DNA from: Paraherbaspirillum soli
GTDB lineage: Bacteria > Pseudomonadota > Gammaproteobacteria > Burkholderiales > Burkholderiaceae_D
Direction: 5' to 3'
DNA length: 64,000 nt
Assembly (NCBI RefSeq): GCF_042654985.1
Contig: NZ_JBHSMT010000013.1
Location: forward strand, 372,001 to 436,000
A model generated the notes under the pieces. It made no database searches and was not told the origin of the DNA. It saw only the letters and a program-made list of their open reading frames with translations. The translations under genes were made by a program, and so were the position numbers. Positions 34,584-42,826 of this stretch are shown here, in pieces. The first letter of the stretch is position 1; each line of letters starts with the position of its first letter.

Positions 34584-34964
34584 TCAATAGGTATGGGTCG
34601 GGCGTGCCGAACCGAGCGCAGCGCCCAGGATTTCTTCAACCCGCTTGCGCAAGCGCAGACCGCTCTCGTCCGCCGGAAAATGCACGCCGACACCTTGCGC
34701 CTTGTTGTTGTTGGCGCCGGCCGGAGTAATCCAGGCCACCTTGCCTGCAATCGGATATTTGGTGGCGTCATCCATCAGGCTCAGGATCAGATAGATTTCA
34801 TCGCCGATCCCGTAGGTTTTATTGGTCGGCACAAAAATGCCGCCATTGGTCAAAAACGGCATATAAGCGGCATACAGCGCCGATTTTTCCTTAATTGCCA
34901 GCGACAACACCGATGGTCTGGCTAATTTGGCCGCCTCGACCGGAGGTGTAGGGTTCTCTGCCAT
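34584..34964 (-). CDS. PilZ domain protein (type IV pilus/c-di-GMP type)
   Basis: This 126-aa PilZ-domain protein sits between holB and a GNAT gene, as pilZ does next to holB and tmk in many proteobacteria. Visible core: SLAIKEKSALYAAYMPFLTNGGIFVPT, then YPIAGKVAWITP and GVGVHF. The usual c-di-GMP-binding RxxxR and DxSxxG motifs are not obvious, so, like canonical PilZ of type IV pili, it may not bind c-di-GMP. The ATG at 34964 has AAAGGAA in front; the longer frame to 34988 would overlap holB. Confidence 0.88.
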   Translation of the reverse strand: MAENPTPPVEAAKLARPSVLSLAIKEKSALYAAYMPFLTNGGIFVPTNKTYGIGDEIYLILSLMDDATKYPIAGKVAWITPAGANNNKAQGVGVHFPADESGLRLRKRVEEILGAALGSARPTHTY

Positions 34965-34984
34965 CTTGTTCCTTTCAGCAAAAT

Positions 34985-36025
34985 TCAAATAAACATTGTC
35001 GCGTAATCAAGCAGCATTTCTTCAATGAAGAGCCGCGCCGATAACGGGTGCTCTGCAATTGCGCGGCGTTCGTTGGCGGCTTTCAAAGCACGCAGCAAAG
35101 CGCCGGTGTCAGTCCTGGCAGCCAGCGCTGCAAGCGCTTTTTGGTAGCGAGGATAATACCGGATTGTGCCGCACAATTTGAACGAAAATAAATCGTATAA
35201 CCAGCGCTGCTGACATGCGACCACTTCCGCGACCGGCGTTTTCTGCAGGCGTTCGGCACATTTAAGTGCGCCGTCGACGCCGGGCCTGGTCAAATGCAGC
35301 AAAAGTTCGTCTATCAGTTCGCGCCCTTCGCTTTGCGACTGTGCAAGCGCCGTCAGCGGTGCGCCGCCCTGCTCCGCCAACCAGACATCGGCGTCCTTGA
35401 CCTCTTGTTGGCGCAACCAGGCCAGCGCATCCTGCTGCGACGGCAACGGCATCGCAAACTTGCGGCAGCGCGACAGGATGGTTGGCAACAAGCGGTCCAG
35501 GCTGTTTGAACTCAACAGGAACACGGTATTCGGCGGCGGTTCTTCCAGCGTTTTCAGCAAGGCATTGGCAGAGGCGGTATTGAGTGCCTCTGCCGGGTAC
35601 AACAAGACTACGCGCTGGCCCTGGCGATGGGTCGATATATTCATGAAACCCGCCAGTGCGCGGATTTGGTCGATCTTGATTTCCTTGGACGGGGCTTTGG
35701 CGGATTTCTTGCCGCCGGCTGCTTCGCCGGCATCGCTGCCTTCTCCGCTATCGGCAGCGTCGTCGTCATCCAGAATCTCCGGCCGCACGCGGCGATAGTC
35801 CGGATGGTTGTATTGCACGAACCAACCGCACGAACCGCACGCGCCGCAAGCATGACCATCGGCAAGCGGCCGCTCGCACAATAAGGATTGCGCGAACTGC
35901 TCGGCAAAGGCAGTTTTGCCGATTCCTTCAGCCCCATGAAACAAGATCGCATGCGGCAAACGCGCACGCATTTGCTGGAGCTGCTGCCAGACACCGTTCT
36001 GCCAGGGGAATAAGGAATTACTCAT
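34985..36025 (-). CDS. holB: DNA polymerase III subunit delta'
   Basis: This 346-aa clamp-loader subunit (AAA+ fold) helps load the beta sliding clamp. Walker A-like GAEGIGKTAFAEQF lies near residue 31, a four-Cys zinc module (CERP, then CGACGSCGW) at about 50-67, and the sensor-type LLSSNSLDRLLPTILSRC near 160. An acidic, low-complexity insertion (DDDDAADSGEGSDAGEAAGG) lies near residues 86-105, between the zinc module and the core. It is downstream of tmk and upstream of pilZ, a classical order. Confidence 0.95.
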   Translation of the reverse strand: MSNSLFPWQNGVWQQLQQMRARLPHAILFHGAEGIGKTAFAEQFAQSLLCERPLADGHACGACGSCGWFVQYNHPDYRRVRPEILDDDDAADSGEGSDAGEAAGGKKSAKAPSKEIKIDQIRALAGFMNISTHRQGQRVVLLYPAEALNTASANALLKTLEEPPPNTVFLLSSNSLDRLLPTILSRCRKFAMPLPSQQDALAWLRQQEVKDADVWLAEQGGAPLTALAQSQSEGRELIDELLLHLTRPGVDGALKCAERLQKTPVAEVVACQQRWLYDLFSFKLCGTIRYYPRYQKALAALAARTDTGALLRALKAANERRAIAEHPLSARLFIEEMLLDYATMFI

Positions 36026-36074
36026 TAATTTTCAATCGCTGACGAAACATTCTTGCTACTCAATTCATGAGAAT

Positions 36075-36692
36075 TTATTTGCTGCACAAGGCAGCGATGA
36101 TTTGCCCAAGCGTCTGCTGGATGTCGGCGATAGCCCGGGTCGAATCGATCACGCGGAAACGTTCGGGAAACTGTTCTGCGCGGCGCAAATATTCAGCACG
36201 GGTCGCCGCAAAGAACGCCGTTTTTTCCTGTTCGAATTTATCCAGCGTGCGGGTCGCGTCCAGCCGCGTCCGCGCCACTTCCAGCGGCACATCGAACAGC
36301 AAGGTCAGATCCGGTTGCAAATGCGGGTGCACCCATTGTTCCAGTGCTTCCAGCTTCGCCAGCGGCAGCTGCCGCCCGCCGCCCTGATAGGCGAAGGTGG
36401 CATCGCTGAAGCGGTCGGAAATCACCCAGTCGCCGCGCGCCAGCGCCGGCTCGATCACTTGCGCCAGGTGTTCGCGGCGGGCCGCAAACATCAGCATGGC
36501 TTCCGTCTCCAGGTGCATTTTCTGATGCAGCAAAACCTCGCGCAGCGCCTCGCCCAACTCGGTGCCGCCCGGTTCGCGGGTGGTCACGACGGTGGTGCCG
36601 CGCGCGCGCAATAGATCGGCAACAAAGCCGATATGTGTCGTTTTGCCGGCGCCGTCTATGCCTTCAAAAGTGATGAATTTTCCTGATGCCAT
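36075..36692 (-). CDS. tmk: Thymidylate kinase
   Basis: This enzyme phosphorylates dTMP to dTDP. It has 205 aa, with P-loop FEGIDGAGKTTHIGF at residues about 7-21, the DRY-type motif VISDRFSDATFAYQGGGR near 90, and the LID region with RAEYLRRAEQFPERF. The ATG at 36692 (ASGKFITFEG) is preferred to an in-frame upstream start at 36737. It lies between mltG and holB, one transcription unit on the minus strand. Confidence 0.96.
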   Translation of the reverse strand: MASGKFITFEGIDGAGKTTHIGFVADLLRARGTTVVTTREPGGTELGEALREVLLHQKMHLETEAMLMFAARREHLAQVIEPALARGDWVISDRFSDATFAYQGGGRQLPLAKLEALEQWVHPHLQPDLTLLFDVPLEVARTRLDATRTLDKFEQEKTAFFAATRAEYLRRAEQFPERFRVIDSTRAIADIQQTLGQIIAALCSK

Positions 36693-36751
36693 AAAAATAA
36701 CTGAGAGATGCCTGGTATTTAGAACGTTCGCGGTCATGTTGCGCGGAAAAC

Positions 36752-37732
36752 TTAGCGCTGATATTGATTCACGGCCTGGTTATGTTCGCTGAGGTTACTC
36801 GAAAAGTGACTGCTGCCATCGCCTCTGGCGACAAAATAAAGCGCATCGGTCTTGGCCGGATGCATCGCCGCCTCCAGCGATTCACCGCCCGGCAGTGCAA
36901 TCGGCGTTGGCGGCAATCCGGGGCGGGTATAAGTGTTGTAGGCGGTATCCGTGGTCAGGTCGCGCTTGTGTATCGTGCCCCGGTATTGGTCGCCCATGCC
37001 GTAAATTACGGTCGGGTCGGTTTGCAGCAGCATGCCGATCTTGAGTCGATTGACAAACACGCCGGCAATCGTGGTGCGGTCTGCGCGGCGGCCAGTTTCT
37101 TTTTCGACAATCGAGGCCATGATCAATGCCTCGTACGGCGTCTTGTACGGCACCGATGCGTCGCGGCCATCCCACGCTTGTTGCAGATGCTTCAGCAGCA
37201 AGGCGTGCGCTTGTTTATACAATTGCAAATCGCTAGAACCTTTAGCGAATAAATAAGTATCGGGGAAGAACAGGCCTTCCGGCATGCGGTAATCCGGCGC
37301 TATTTTCGCCAGCAATTCGGTGTCGGACAGCGCTGCCGTATCGTGCTTCAGCGCGGACTGGGCCGCCACTGCCAGGCGCATCTGGCGGAAAGTCCAGCCT
37401 TCGATCACGGTCAACGACTCTTGTGCGAATTCTCCGCGCACCAACTGCGTCAGCAAGCGCAATGGCGTGGTGCCTGGCTTCAATTCATAACTACCGGCCT
37501 TCAGCTTGCTGCCCTTGTTGGTCAGGCGTGCCAGCAAGGCCAGCAAATCGGGATTGACGTCGATGCCGGCGCCGGCAATCTGCTGCACTGAACTGCTCAG
37601 GTTGCTGCCTGCTTTGATCGTGAACGGCAGCGGCTGACCGGCCTCGAAAATCGGCTGCCGGGCCCAGTAAGCCATGCCCGCAGCCGCCAACCCGCCCAAC
37701 ACCATCACGCTCAACAACAATTTTTTAAACAA
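36752..37732 (-). CDS. mltG: Endolytic murein transglycosylase
   Basis: This 326-aa inner-membrane lytic transglycosylase cuts nascent glycan strands and limits their length. One N-terminal membrane anchor covers about residues 5-24, a LysM-like domain follows (PFTIKAGSNLSSSVQQI), and the YceG catalytic domain carries Glu in IMASIVEKETG (about residue 212), TDPTVIYG and YNTYTRPGLPPTPI. It heads the mltG-tmk-holB group and is divergent from ygfZ with a 136-bp gap. Confidence 0.96.
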   Translation of the reverse strand: MFKKLLLSVMVLGGLAAAGMAYWARQPIFEAGQPLPFTIKAGSNLSSSVQQIAGAGIDVNPDLLALLARLTNKGSKLKAGSYELKPGTTPLRLLTQLVRGEFAQESLTVIEGWTFRQMRLAVAAQSALKHDTAALSDTELLAKIAPDYRMPEGLFFPDTYLFAKGSSDLQLYKQAHALLLKHLQQAWDGRDASVPYKTPYEALIMASIVEKETGRRADRTTIAGVFVNRLKIGMLLQTDPTVIYGMGDQYRGTIHKRDLTTDTAYNTYTRPGLPPTPIALPGGESLEAAMHPAKTDALYFVARGDGSSHFSSNLSEHNQAVNQYQR

Positions 37733-37868
37733 GACCGATCGCTCCGAATTTATGCCGCTGTACTCTGTTTTCCATTAGGCAAATATGGATGCTATCCAAC
37801 GCCTTTTTTGCGACATCACTATAATCAAGCCAACATGATAATCGCTGAAATGAGATTGCCCACACTTT

Positions 37869-38909
37869 ATGACTGAAACGACAACCACCTGGCTGGATTT
37901 TTTACAGCAACATTCTAGCGATCTGCAACACGGCGCTATCGGGGCCAGCGATAGTTTTGTCGCCCCACTGACCGATCTGGGCCTGATCGCGCTGACCGGC
38001 GAGGATGCCGCCAGTTTCCTGCATACCCAATTGACCAACGATGTTCAGCATTTATCGACCGGGGAAGCGCGCCTGGCCGGTTATTGCTCTCCCAAAGGCC
38101 GTCTGCTGGCGACCTTCCTGATGTGGAAGAGCGGTGACAGCCTGCTGTTGCAACTGCCGCGCACGCTGCAAGCAAGCATTCAAAAACGCCTGCAAATGTT
38201 TGTCATGCGGGCCAAGGCAAAACTGGCTGATGCCTCCGAGACGCAAGTGGCGCTGGGCTTGGCCGGAGATGCCGTCGCCGACGCCCTTGCGCCATGGTTT
38301 GCCGCCCTGCCGGCAGCGCCCTACGCCAAGATCGACAACCAGCACGGCACGCTGATTCGCGTCGCCAACGCCAATGGCAAAGCGCGCTACCAATGGATCG
38401 CCACGGTTGCGACCGCCACCATGGCCTGGCCTGTGCTGACCCAAAGCTTGCGCGCGGTTGGCAGCGGAACATGGCGATTGACTGAAATCCAAGCCGGAAT
38501 CCCGCACATCACTGCGCCTACGCAAGAGCAATTCGTCCCGCAAATGATCAATTTCGAGTTGATCGGCGGCGTCAATTTCAAGAAAGGCTGCTATCCGGGC
38601 CAGGAAATCGTCGCCCGTAGTCAATATCTCGGCAAGGTCAAACGTCGTGCCGTGCTGGCCAGGGTCGATGCGGTCGAGATTGCTGCAGCCACCGAAGTAT
38701 TTTCCAGTGCCGACCCGGAGCAGCCGTGCGGCATGATTATCAACGCCGAGGCCAGCGGCACCCAACGCAGCAGCTGCCTGCTTGAGATCAAACTGGCTGC
38801 GCTGGAACATGGCACGGTGCATCTCGGCTCGGCGCACGGGCCGCAGCTGAGCTTTGAGCCGCTGCCGTATCTGTTATCCGAACTCTCCGCCGCTGAAGAG
38901 TCAGCGTAA
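37869..38909 (+). CDS. ygfZ: YgfZ: tRNA-modifying/Fe-S repair folate-binding protein
   Basis: This 346-aa protein of the GcvT-like YgfZ family is needed for activity of certain Fe-S enzymes such as MiaB. The diagnostic motif KGCYPGQEIVARSQ with the essential Cys is near residue 240, and LTGEDAASFLHTQLTNDV near residue 38. It is divergent from mltG. RimO, a related Fe-S methylthiotransferase, is encoded at 61420-62802. Confidence 0.94.
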   Translation: MTETTTTWLDFLQQHSSDLQHGAIGASDSFVAPLTDLGLIALTGEDAASFLHTQLTNDVQHLSTGEARLAGYCSPKGRLLATFLMWKSGDSLLLQLPRTLQASIQKRLQMFVMRAKAKLADASETQVALGLAGDAVADALAPWFAALPAAPYAKIDNQHGTLIRVANANGKARYQWIATVATATMAWPVLTQSLRAVGSGTWRLTEIQAGIPHITAPTQEQFVPQMINFELIGGVNFKKGCYPGQEIVARSQYLGKVKRRAVLARVDAVEIAAATEVFSSADPEQPCGMIINAEASGTQRSSCLLEIKLAALEHGTVHLGSAHGPQLSFEPLPYLLSELSAAEESA

Positions 38910-38916
38910 ATTCATC

Positions 38917-39210
38917 ATGAGTATGGATCTCTACATTTATTACCGTGTGGCCGCCGAACGCGCCCAGCAATTCGACCATGCGGCGACGGCGATGCAAGCC
39001 GGCTTGTCGCACCGGCATCGGATCGCCAGCGCCTTGAAGCGCCGCCCCGAGATCGAAGACGGCCATCACACCTGGATGGAAGTGTATTCTTCGGTGCCGC
39101 CGGATTTCACCCATATTGTTGAACAAGCAGTCACTCAAAGCGGCATCGCCGCCTTCATCGCAGGCCCTCGTCATACTGAATCTTTTGTGAATATCTCATC
39201 ATGTGTTTGA
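38917..39210 (+). CDS. DUF4936 family small protein
   Basis: This 97-aa protein of unknown function has MDLYIYYRV at the start and DGHHTWMEVY in the middle, the pattern of DUF4936 proteins found beside ygfZ in Burkholderiales. It begins 7 bases after ygfZ and overlaps the next gene by 10 bases, so it is translated as part of the same operon. No signal peptide or membrane segment. A second in-frame ATG at 38923 is an equally possible start. Confidence 0.8.
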   Translation: MSMDLYIYYRVAAERAQQFDHAATAMQAGLSHRHRIASALKRRPEIEDGHHTWMEVYSSVPPDFTHIVEQAVTQSGIAAFIAGPRHTESFVNISSCV

Positions 39211-39935
39211 TCGTTTTTGCGTGGCAAGTCATTCCCGGCTCGCCCTTGATAGCCGCCGCCAACCGCGATGAATTTTATGCGCGCCCGAGTGCCCCTGCCG
39301 GCTGGTGGGACGACCATCCCGATATTTACGCCGGCCGTGACCTGCAAGACGGCGGGACCTGGATCGGCATCACCCGCGGCGGCCGCTTTGCCGCGCTCAC
39401 CAACGTCCGGGCACCGGCCGAGCGCCGCGCTGATGCGCCGACCCGCGGCACGCTGGTATCGGATTTCCTGAGCAGCAAACAATCGGCAGCCGAATACATC
39501 GCAAAAGTTGCGCCCGACGCAGCCGCCTATAACGGCTTCAACCTGCTGGTCGGCGACGGCCGGCAACTGATCTGGTATTCCAACAAAGGCGATGCCGACG
39601 CTCGCAACGGCCAGCCGCTGACGCCAGGCATTTATGGCATATCGAATGCATTGCTGGACGTTTGCTGGCCCAAAGTGGTGCGCACCAAAGCCCAGTTTGC
39701 CAGCTTGTTATGCCAGGGTGCGCCGGACGAAACCTTCTTTGAAATGCTGACCGACACGACCCCCGCCAGCGACTGCCGCTTGCCGTCGACCGGGGTCGGG
39801 ATCGATAGAGAACGGGTGCTGTCGGCGGTATTCATCGCATCCCCGGACTATGGCACCCGTGCTTCGACGCTGGTAAAAATCCAGGCGAACGGCGGCGCGG
39901 TGCTGCACGAGCGCGTCGTTCAGTCTCCGCAATAA
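39201..39935 (+). CDS. NRDE-family (TANGO2-like) protein
   Basis: This 244-aa protein with the N-terminal MCLIVFAWQ and the name-giving AANRDEFYARPS at about residue 22 belongs to the NRDE/TANGO2 family. Cys2 at the new N-terminus could act as an Ntn-type nucleophile after Met removal (inference from the family). Further conserved blocks are GRDLQDGGTWIGITRGGRFAALTN and YGISNALLDVCWPKV. Eukaryotic TANGO2 has been linked to heme and lipid handling; the bacterial role is not settled. It is last in the ygfZ operon. Confidence 0.9.
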   Translation: MCLIVFAWQVIPGSPLIAAANRDEFYARPSAPAGWWDDHPDIYAGRDLQDGGTWIGITRGGRFAALTNVRAPAERRADAPTRGTLVSDFLSSKQSAAEYIAKVAPDAAAYNGFNLLVGDGRQLIWYSNKGDADARNGQPLTPGIYGISNALLDVCWPKVVRTKAQFASLLCQGAPDETFFEMLTDTTPASDCRLPSTGVGIDRERVLSAVFIASPDYGTRASTLVKIQANGGAVLHERVVQSPQ

Positions 39936-39973
39936 CGCTAAACGTTTAAACCCGATCGCCCTGAGGCAGTATA

Positions 39974-40036
39974 TGGGCGCCTCGAAAAACTGTAGCGAGC
40001 TTGCCAAACCCTGCAGTAGGTTTTTCAAGGTGCCCA
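39974..40036. repeat. 3'-end-associated palindromic repeat, copy B
   Basis: The inverted repeat TGGGCGCCTCGAAAAACTGT...CTACTTTTTCAAGGTGCCCA-like (right arm AGGTTTTTCAAGGTGCCCA) starts 39 bases behind the NRDE stop and ends two bases before the ATG of the next gene. It has a different central segment from copies A and E. Confidence 0.75.
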
Positions 40037-40037
40037 T

Positions 40038-41465
40038 ATGTTTTCCTCATCCGCGTCACAGACACCGATCAATCGCTTCGATGCCATGAAAGCGCTATGG
40101 GCTGCGTTGGAGCAGCCGGCCGCCGCACTGTCGCATCTGACCTTGAGCGGCAGCGAACCGGTCTTGCCATCATCGTTCGCAGTCGGCACCGCCGCCCAGG
40201 TCAGTATCGCCGCCTCGGCGCTGGCGGCGGCCGAGCTGTGGCATTTGCGCCAGCCGGGCCGTCAGCATGTGGCCGTCGACATGCGCCATGCAGCGGCTGA
40301 ATTCCGCAGCGAACGCTATTTTCGGGTGGATGGCGCCAGCGCCCCGGAACTATGGGACAAGATCGCCGGCGCCTATCCCTGCGGCGACGGCAAATGGGTG
40401 CGCCTGCATACCAATTTTCCGCATCATCGCGACGGCGTGTTGAAATTGCTCCAATGCGAACATGAGCGCTCCGCGGTCGAACGCGCCTTGCAAAACTGGA
40501 GCGCCGAAGCGTTCGAAGATGCCGCCGCCAATGCCGGCCTGGTGGTCGCAGCCATGCGCTCCTTCGACGAATGGGATCGTCATCCGCAAGCGCAGGCGAT
40601 GCGGGCGCTGCCCGTATTGACCATCGAAAAAATCGGCGAGGCGCCGCCGCAGGCGCTCCCTGCACCATTCTCGCAGCGGCCGCTGGATGGAGTGCGCGTG
40701 CTGGATCTGACCCGCATCATTGCCGGACCGGTATGCGGCCGCGCGCTCGCCGCGCACGGCGCCGATGTGTTGCTGGTGACCGCGCCGCATTTGCCGGCGA
40801 TCGCGCCGTTGGTGATCGATACCGGCCGCGGCAAACGATCCTGCCAGCTCGACTTGCGGCAAACAGAAGGGCCGGAAGGACATATAGCGCTCAACCATTT
40901 GCTGCGCGATGCCGATATTTTTGTGCAAGGCTATCGGCCCGGCGGCCTGGATGCGCTCGGCTTCGGACCCGACGCTGCGGCAAAACGACGTCCGGGCATC
41001 GTCTATGTATCGCTATCGGCTTATGGGCATGTCGGTCCGTGGGCGGGACGACGCGGCTTCGATTCACTGGTGCAGACCGCCAGCGGTTTCAACCATGCGG
41101 AAGCGCAAGCGGCGCACAGTGCGCAGCCGAAGCCGTTACCGGCGCAAGTGCTGGATCATGCCGCGGGCTATCTGATGGCGGCTGGGGCGATGACTGCGCT
41201 GGCGCGCCGCATGACGGAAGGCGGCAGCTGGCATGTGCGGGTATCGCTGGTGCAAGTCGGGCATTGGCTGCGCCAATTTGGCCGCATCGAGAATGGCCTG
41301 GCTGCCGAGGATTTGAGCTTCGAACAAGTGCAGGACTTGCTGGAGCAAAGCGCATCCGGTTTTGGCAGCCTGATCGCAGTGCGCCATGCCGCGCAGCTGT
41401 CGCTGACGCCAGCCTACTGGGGGCTGCCTTCGGTGCCGCTGGGGACGCACGCGCCCAGCTGGTGA
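40038..41465 (+). CDS. Class III CoA-transferase (CaiB/BaiF family)
   Basis: This 475-aa family III CoA-transferase moves CoA between carboxylic acids. The hallmark block GVRVLDLTRIIAGPVCGR lies near residues 216-233, and GRRGFDSLVQTASGF near 340 carries the catalytic Asp. An N-terminal half (about 30-200) resembles the second domain of the same family, so the protein looks internally rearranged or duplicated, as in other ~470-aa members. The ATG used lies directly behind a palindromic repeat that supplies the only AAGG upstream; a later in-frame ATG at 40086 is possible. Substrate unknown. Confidence 0.85.
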   Translation: MFSSSASQTPINRFDAMKALWAALEQPAAALSHLTLSGSEPVLPSSFAVGTAAQVSIAASALAAAELWHLRQPGRQHVAVDMRHAAAEFRSERYFRVDGASAPELWDKIAGAYPCGDGKWVRLHTNFPHHRDGVLKLLQCEHERSAVERALQNWSAEAFEDAAANAGLVVAAMRSFDEWDRHPQAQAMRALPVLTIEKIGEAPPQALPAPFSQRPLDGVRVLDLTRIIAGPVCGRALAAHGADVLLVTAPHLPAIAPLVIDTGRGKRSCQLDLRQTEGPEGHIALNHLLRDADIFVQGYRPGGLDALGFGPDAAAKRRPGIVYVSLSAYGHVGPWAGRRGFDSLVQTASGFNHAEAQAAHSAQPKPLPAQVLDHAAGYLMAAGAMTALARRMTEGGSWHVRVSLVQVGHWLRQFGRIENGLAAEDLSFEQVQDLLEQSASGFGSLIAVRHAAQLSLTPAYWGLPSVPLGTHAPSW

Positions 41466-41486
41466 TTGTGTGGCCGCGTTGCCTGC

Positions 41487-41912
41487 TCAGGCGAACACGT
41501 GGCGCATGCAGATATGCGGAATCCCTGCCTCGACAAACTCGTCGCCAACGCGGGTAAAGCCGTAACGCCCATAAAACGCTTCCACCTGAGTTTGCGCATT
41601 CAGCATGACGGCGTGATCGCCGCGCTGCCGGGCTTGCGCCATCAATGCCTGCAAAATCGCCGCGCCTACGCCCTGCCCGCGCCCAGCCAACCTGACCGCC
41701 ATCCGGCCGATGTGGCCATCGGGCAGCAAGCGTCCGGTACCGATCGCCAGCCCTGCCTCGTCATACGCGACCGCATGCAGGCAAAACGCATCCATCTCGT
41801 CCCACTCCAGTTCGACCGGAATTTTTTGCTCGATGACGAATACGTCGTAGCGCACTGCGCGTGCGTCGGCTTGCTGGGCTGCCCAGTTGTCGACCGTCAG
41901 ATGAAATTTCAT
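41487..41912 (-). CDS. GNAT N-acetyltransferase, ElaA/YjcF-like
   Basis: This 141-aa GNAT protein has RYDVFVIEQKIPVELEWDE near residue 21, typical of the YjcF/ElaA subgroup, where Val-Phe-Val-x-Glu-Gln is conserved. Motif A is RGQGVGAAILQAL, and YGRYGFTRVGDEFVEAGIPH closes the fold. It is encoded convergently with the CoA-transferase and 31 bases behind a thioesterase gene in the same direction. The substrate is unknown. Confidence 0.87.
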   Translation of the reverse strand: MKFHLTVDNWAAQQADARAVRYDVFVIEQKIPVELEWDEMDAFCLHAVAYDEAGLAIGTGRLLPDGHIGRMAVRLAGRGQGVGAAILQALMAQARQRGDHAVMLNAQTQVEAFYGRYGFTRVGDEFVEAGIPHICMRHVFA

Positions 41913-41943
41913 GGTGGCCTCGCTTGATGGATTGATGACGGCT

Positions 41944-42372
41944 TCAGGCCGGCTTGATTTTCAGTGCCGCTCGTTGGTGCTTCAGGTATTTGAAAGTGCC
42001 CATCGCTTTTGCCACCAGTTGCTCGCCATGCCACAGCTCCGCATCGCAAAAGCACATCGTGGTGGAACGATGAAATGCCTTGCCCTTGGCGATAATCCGG
42101 CCGCCGGTGCGGCCGGCAGGTTGCAGGAAACTGATTTTCATTTCAACCGTCACCGCCGCGTCAGCCTGCGGATAAAGCGAACGGCCGGCCAGCGCCATCG
42201 CCACGTCCAGCATCGTCATCGACACCCCGCCGTGGGTGACCTGCCAGCTATTCATGTGATGCGGCTGCAAATCCAGCGCGAGTTGGGCAGCACCCTCGCC
42301 CGCCTCGACGAACTCGACGCCGAGGTAGCTCAAAAACGGATTGTCAATCGGGAAAATATGGGAAGGCAACAT
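41944..42372 (-). CDS. PaaI-type hotdog-fold thioesterase
   Basis: This 142-aa acyl-CoA thioesterase-like protein has the hotdog helix HHMNSWQVTHGGVSMTMLD (about residues 40-58), with the conserved HGG region that positions the substrate thioester, then VEMKISFLQPA. The substrate (phenylacetyl-type or fatty acyl-CoA) cannot be told. It precedes the GNAT gene and follows the Dabb gene in one minus-strand row. Confidence 0.87.
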   Translation of the reverse strand: MLPSHIFPIDNPFLSYLGVEFVEAGEGAAQLALDLQPHHMNSWQVTHGGVSMTMLDVAMALAGRSLYPQADAAVTVEMKISFLQPAGRTGGRIIAKGKAFHRSTTMCFCDAELWHGEQLVAKAMGTFKYLKHQRAALKIKPA

Positions 42373-42413
42373 CGATATCGATCAAAGCGTAGTAAAAAAT
42401 TTGGCAGCCCAAT

Positions 42414-42725
42414 TCAGCTGAGGTAGTCCATGCACTGCCGCGCTTCCCGCACTGCGCCGACAAAAGGTTTAATGGCGACATGCGTTGGATGGTCTTGATA
42501 AGCGTCCAGGGCTGCTTTCGAAACGAACTCGGAATACAGCACAACGTCATAAGTGGCTTCCAATCCCGGTTGTGCAATGACTGCCTCGAATTTCAACATC
42601 CCCGGCACGACATCTGCACAACTGTCCAGCAAGGCTTTTACTTTCAATGCATTGGCTGCCTTGTCGGCGCCTTCGGCGTGTTCTTTCAATTTCCAGAAAA
42701 CGATGTGTTTGAGGGTCGCGCTCAT
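42414..42725 (-). CDS. Dabb-family stress-response dimeric alpha/beta-barrel protein
   Basis: This 103-aa Dabb domain protein begins LKHIVFWKLKEHAEGADK and has YDVVLYSEFVSKAALDAYQDHPTHVA, the two most conserved segments of the family. Dabb proteins form small dimeric barrels; some plant members are cyclases, but most bacterial ones have no known function. It probably shares a transcript with the thioesterase (41-bp gap). Confidence 0.88.
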   Translation of the reverse strand: MSATLKHIVFWKLKEHAEGADKAANALKVKALLDSCADVVPGMLKFEAVIAQPGLEATYDVVLYSEFVSKAALDAYQDHPTHVAIKPFVGAVREARQCMDYLS

Positions 42726-42826
42726 AGAATTTCTTTAGGGTAAAAAACGGTTTGTATGTTCGGCATCAATGCTAGTGGACGCAAGGCGGTCATTTTACAG
42801 CCTCAATGACGTCCGCCTGGTTCTGC

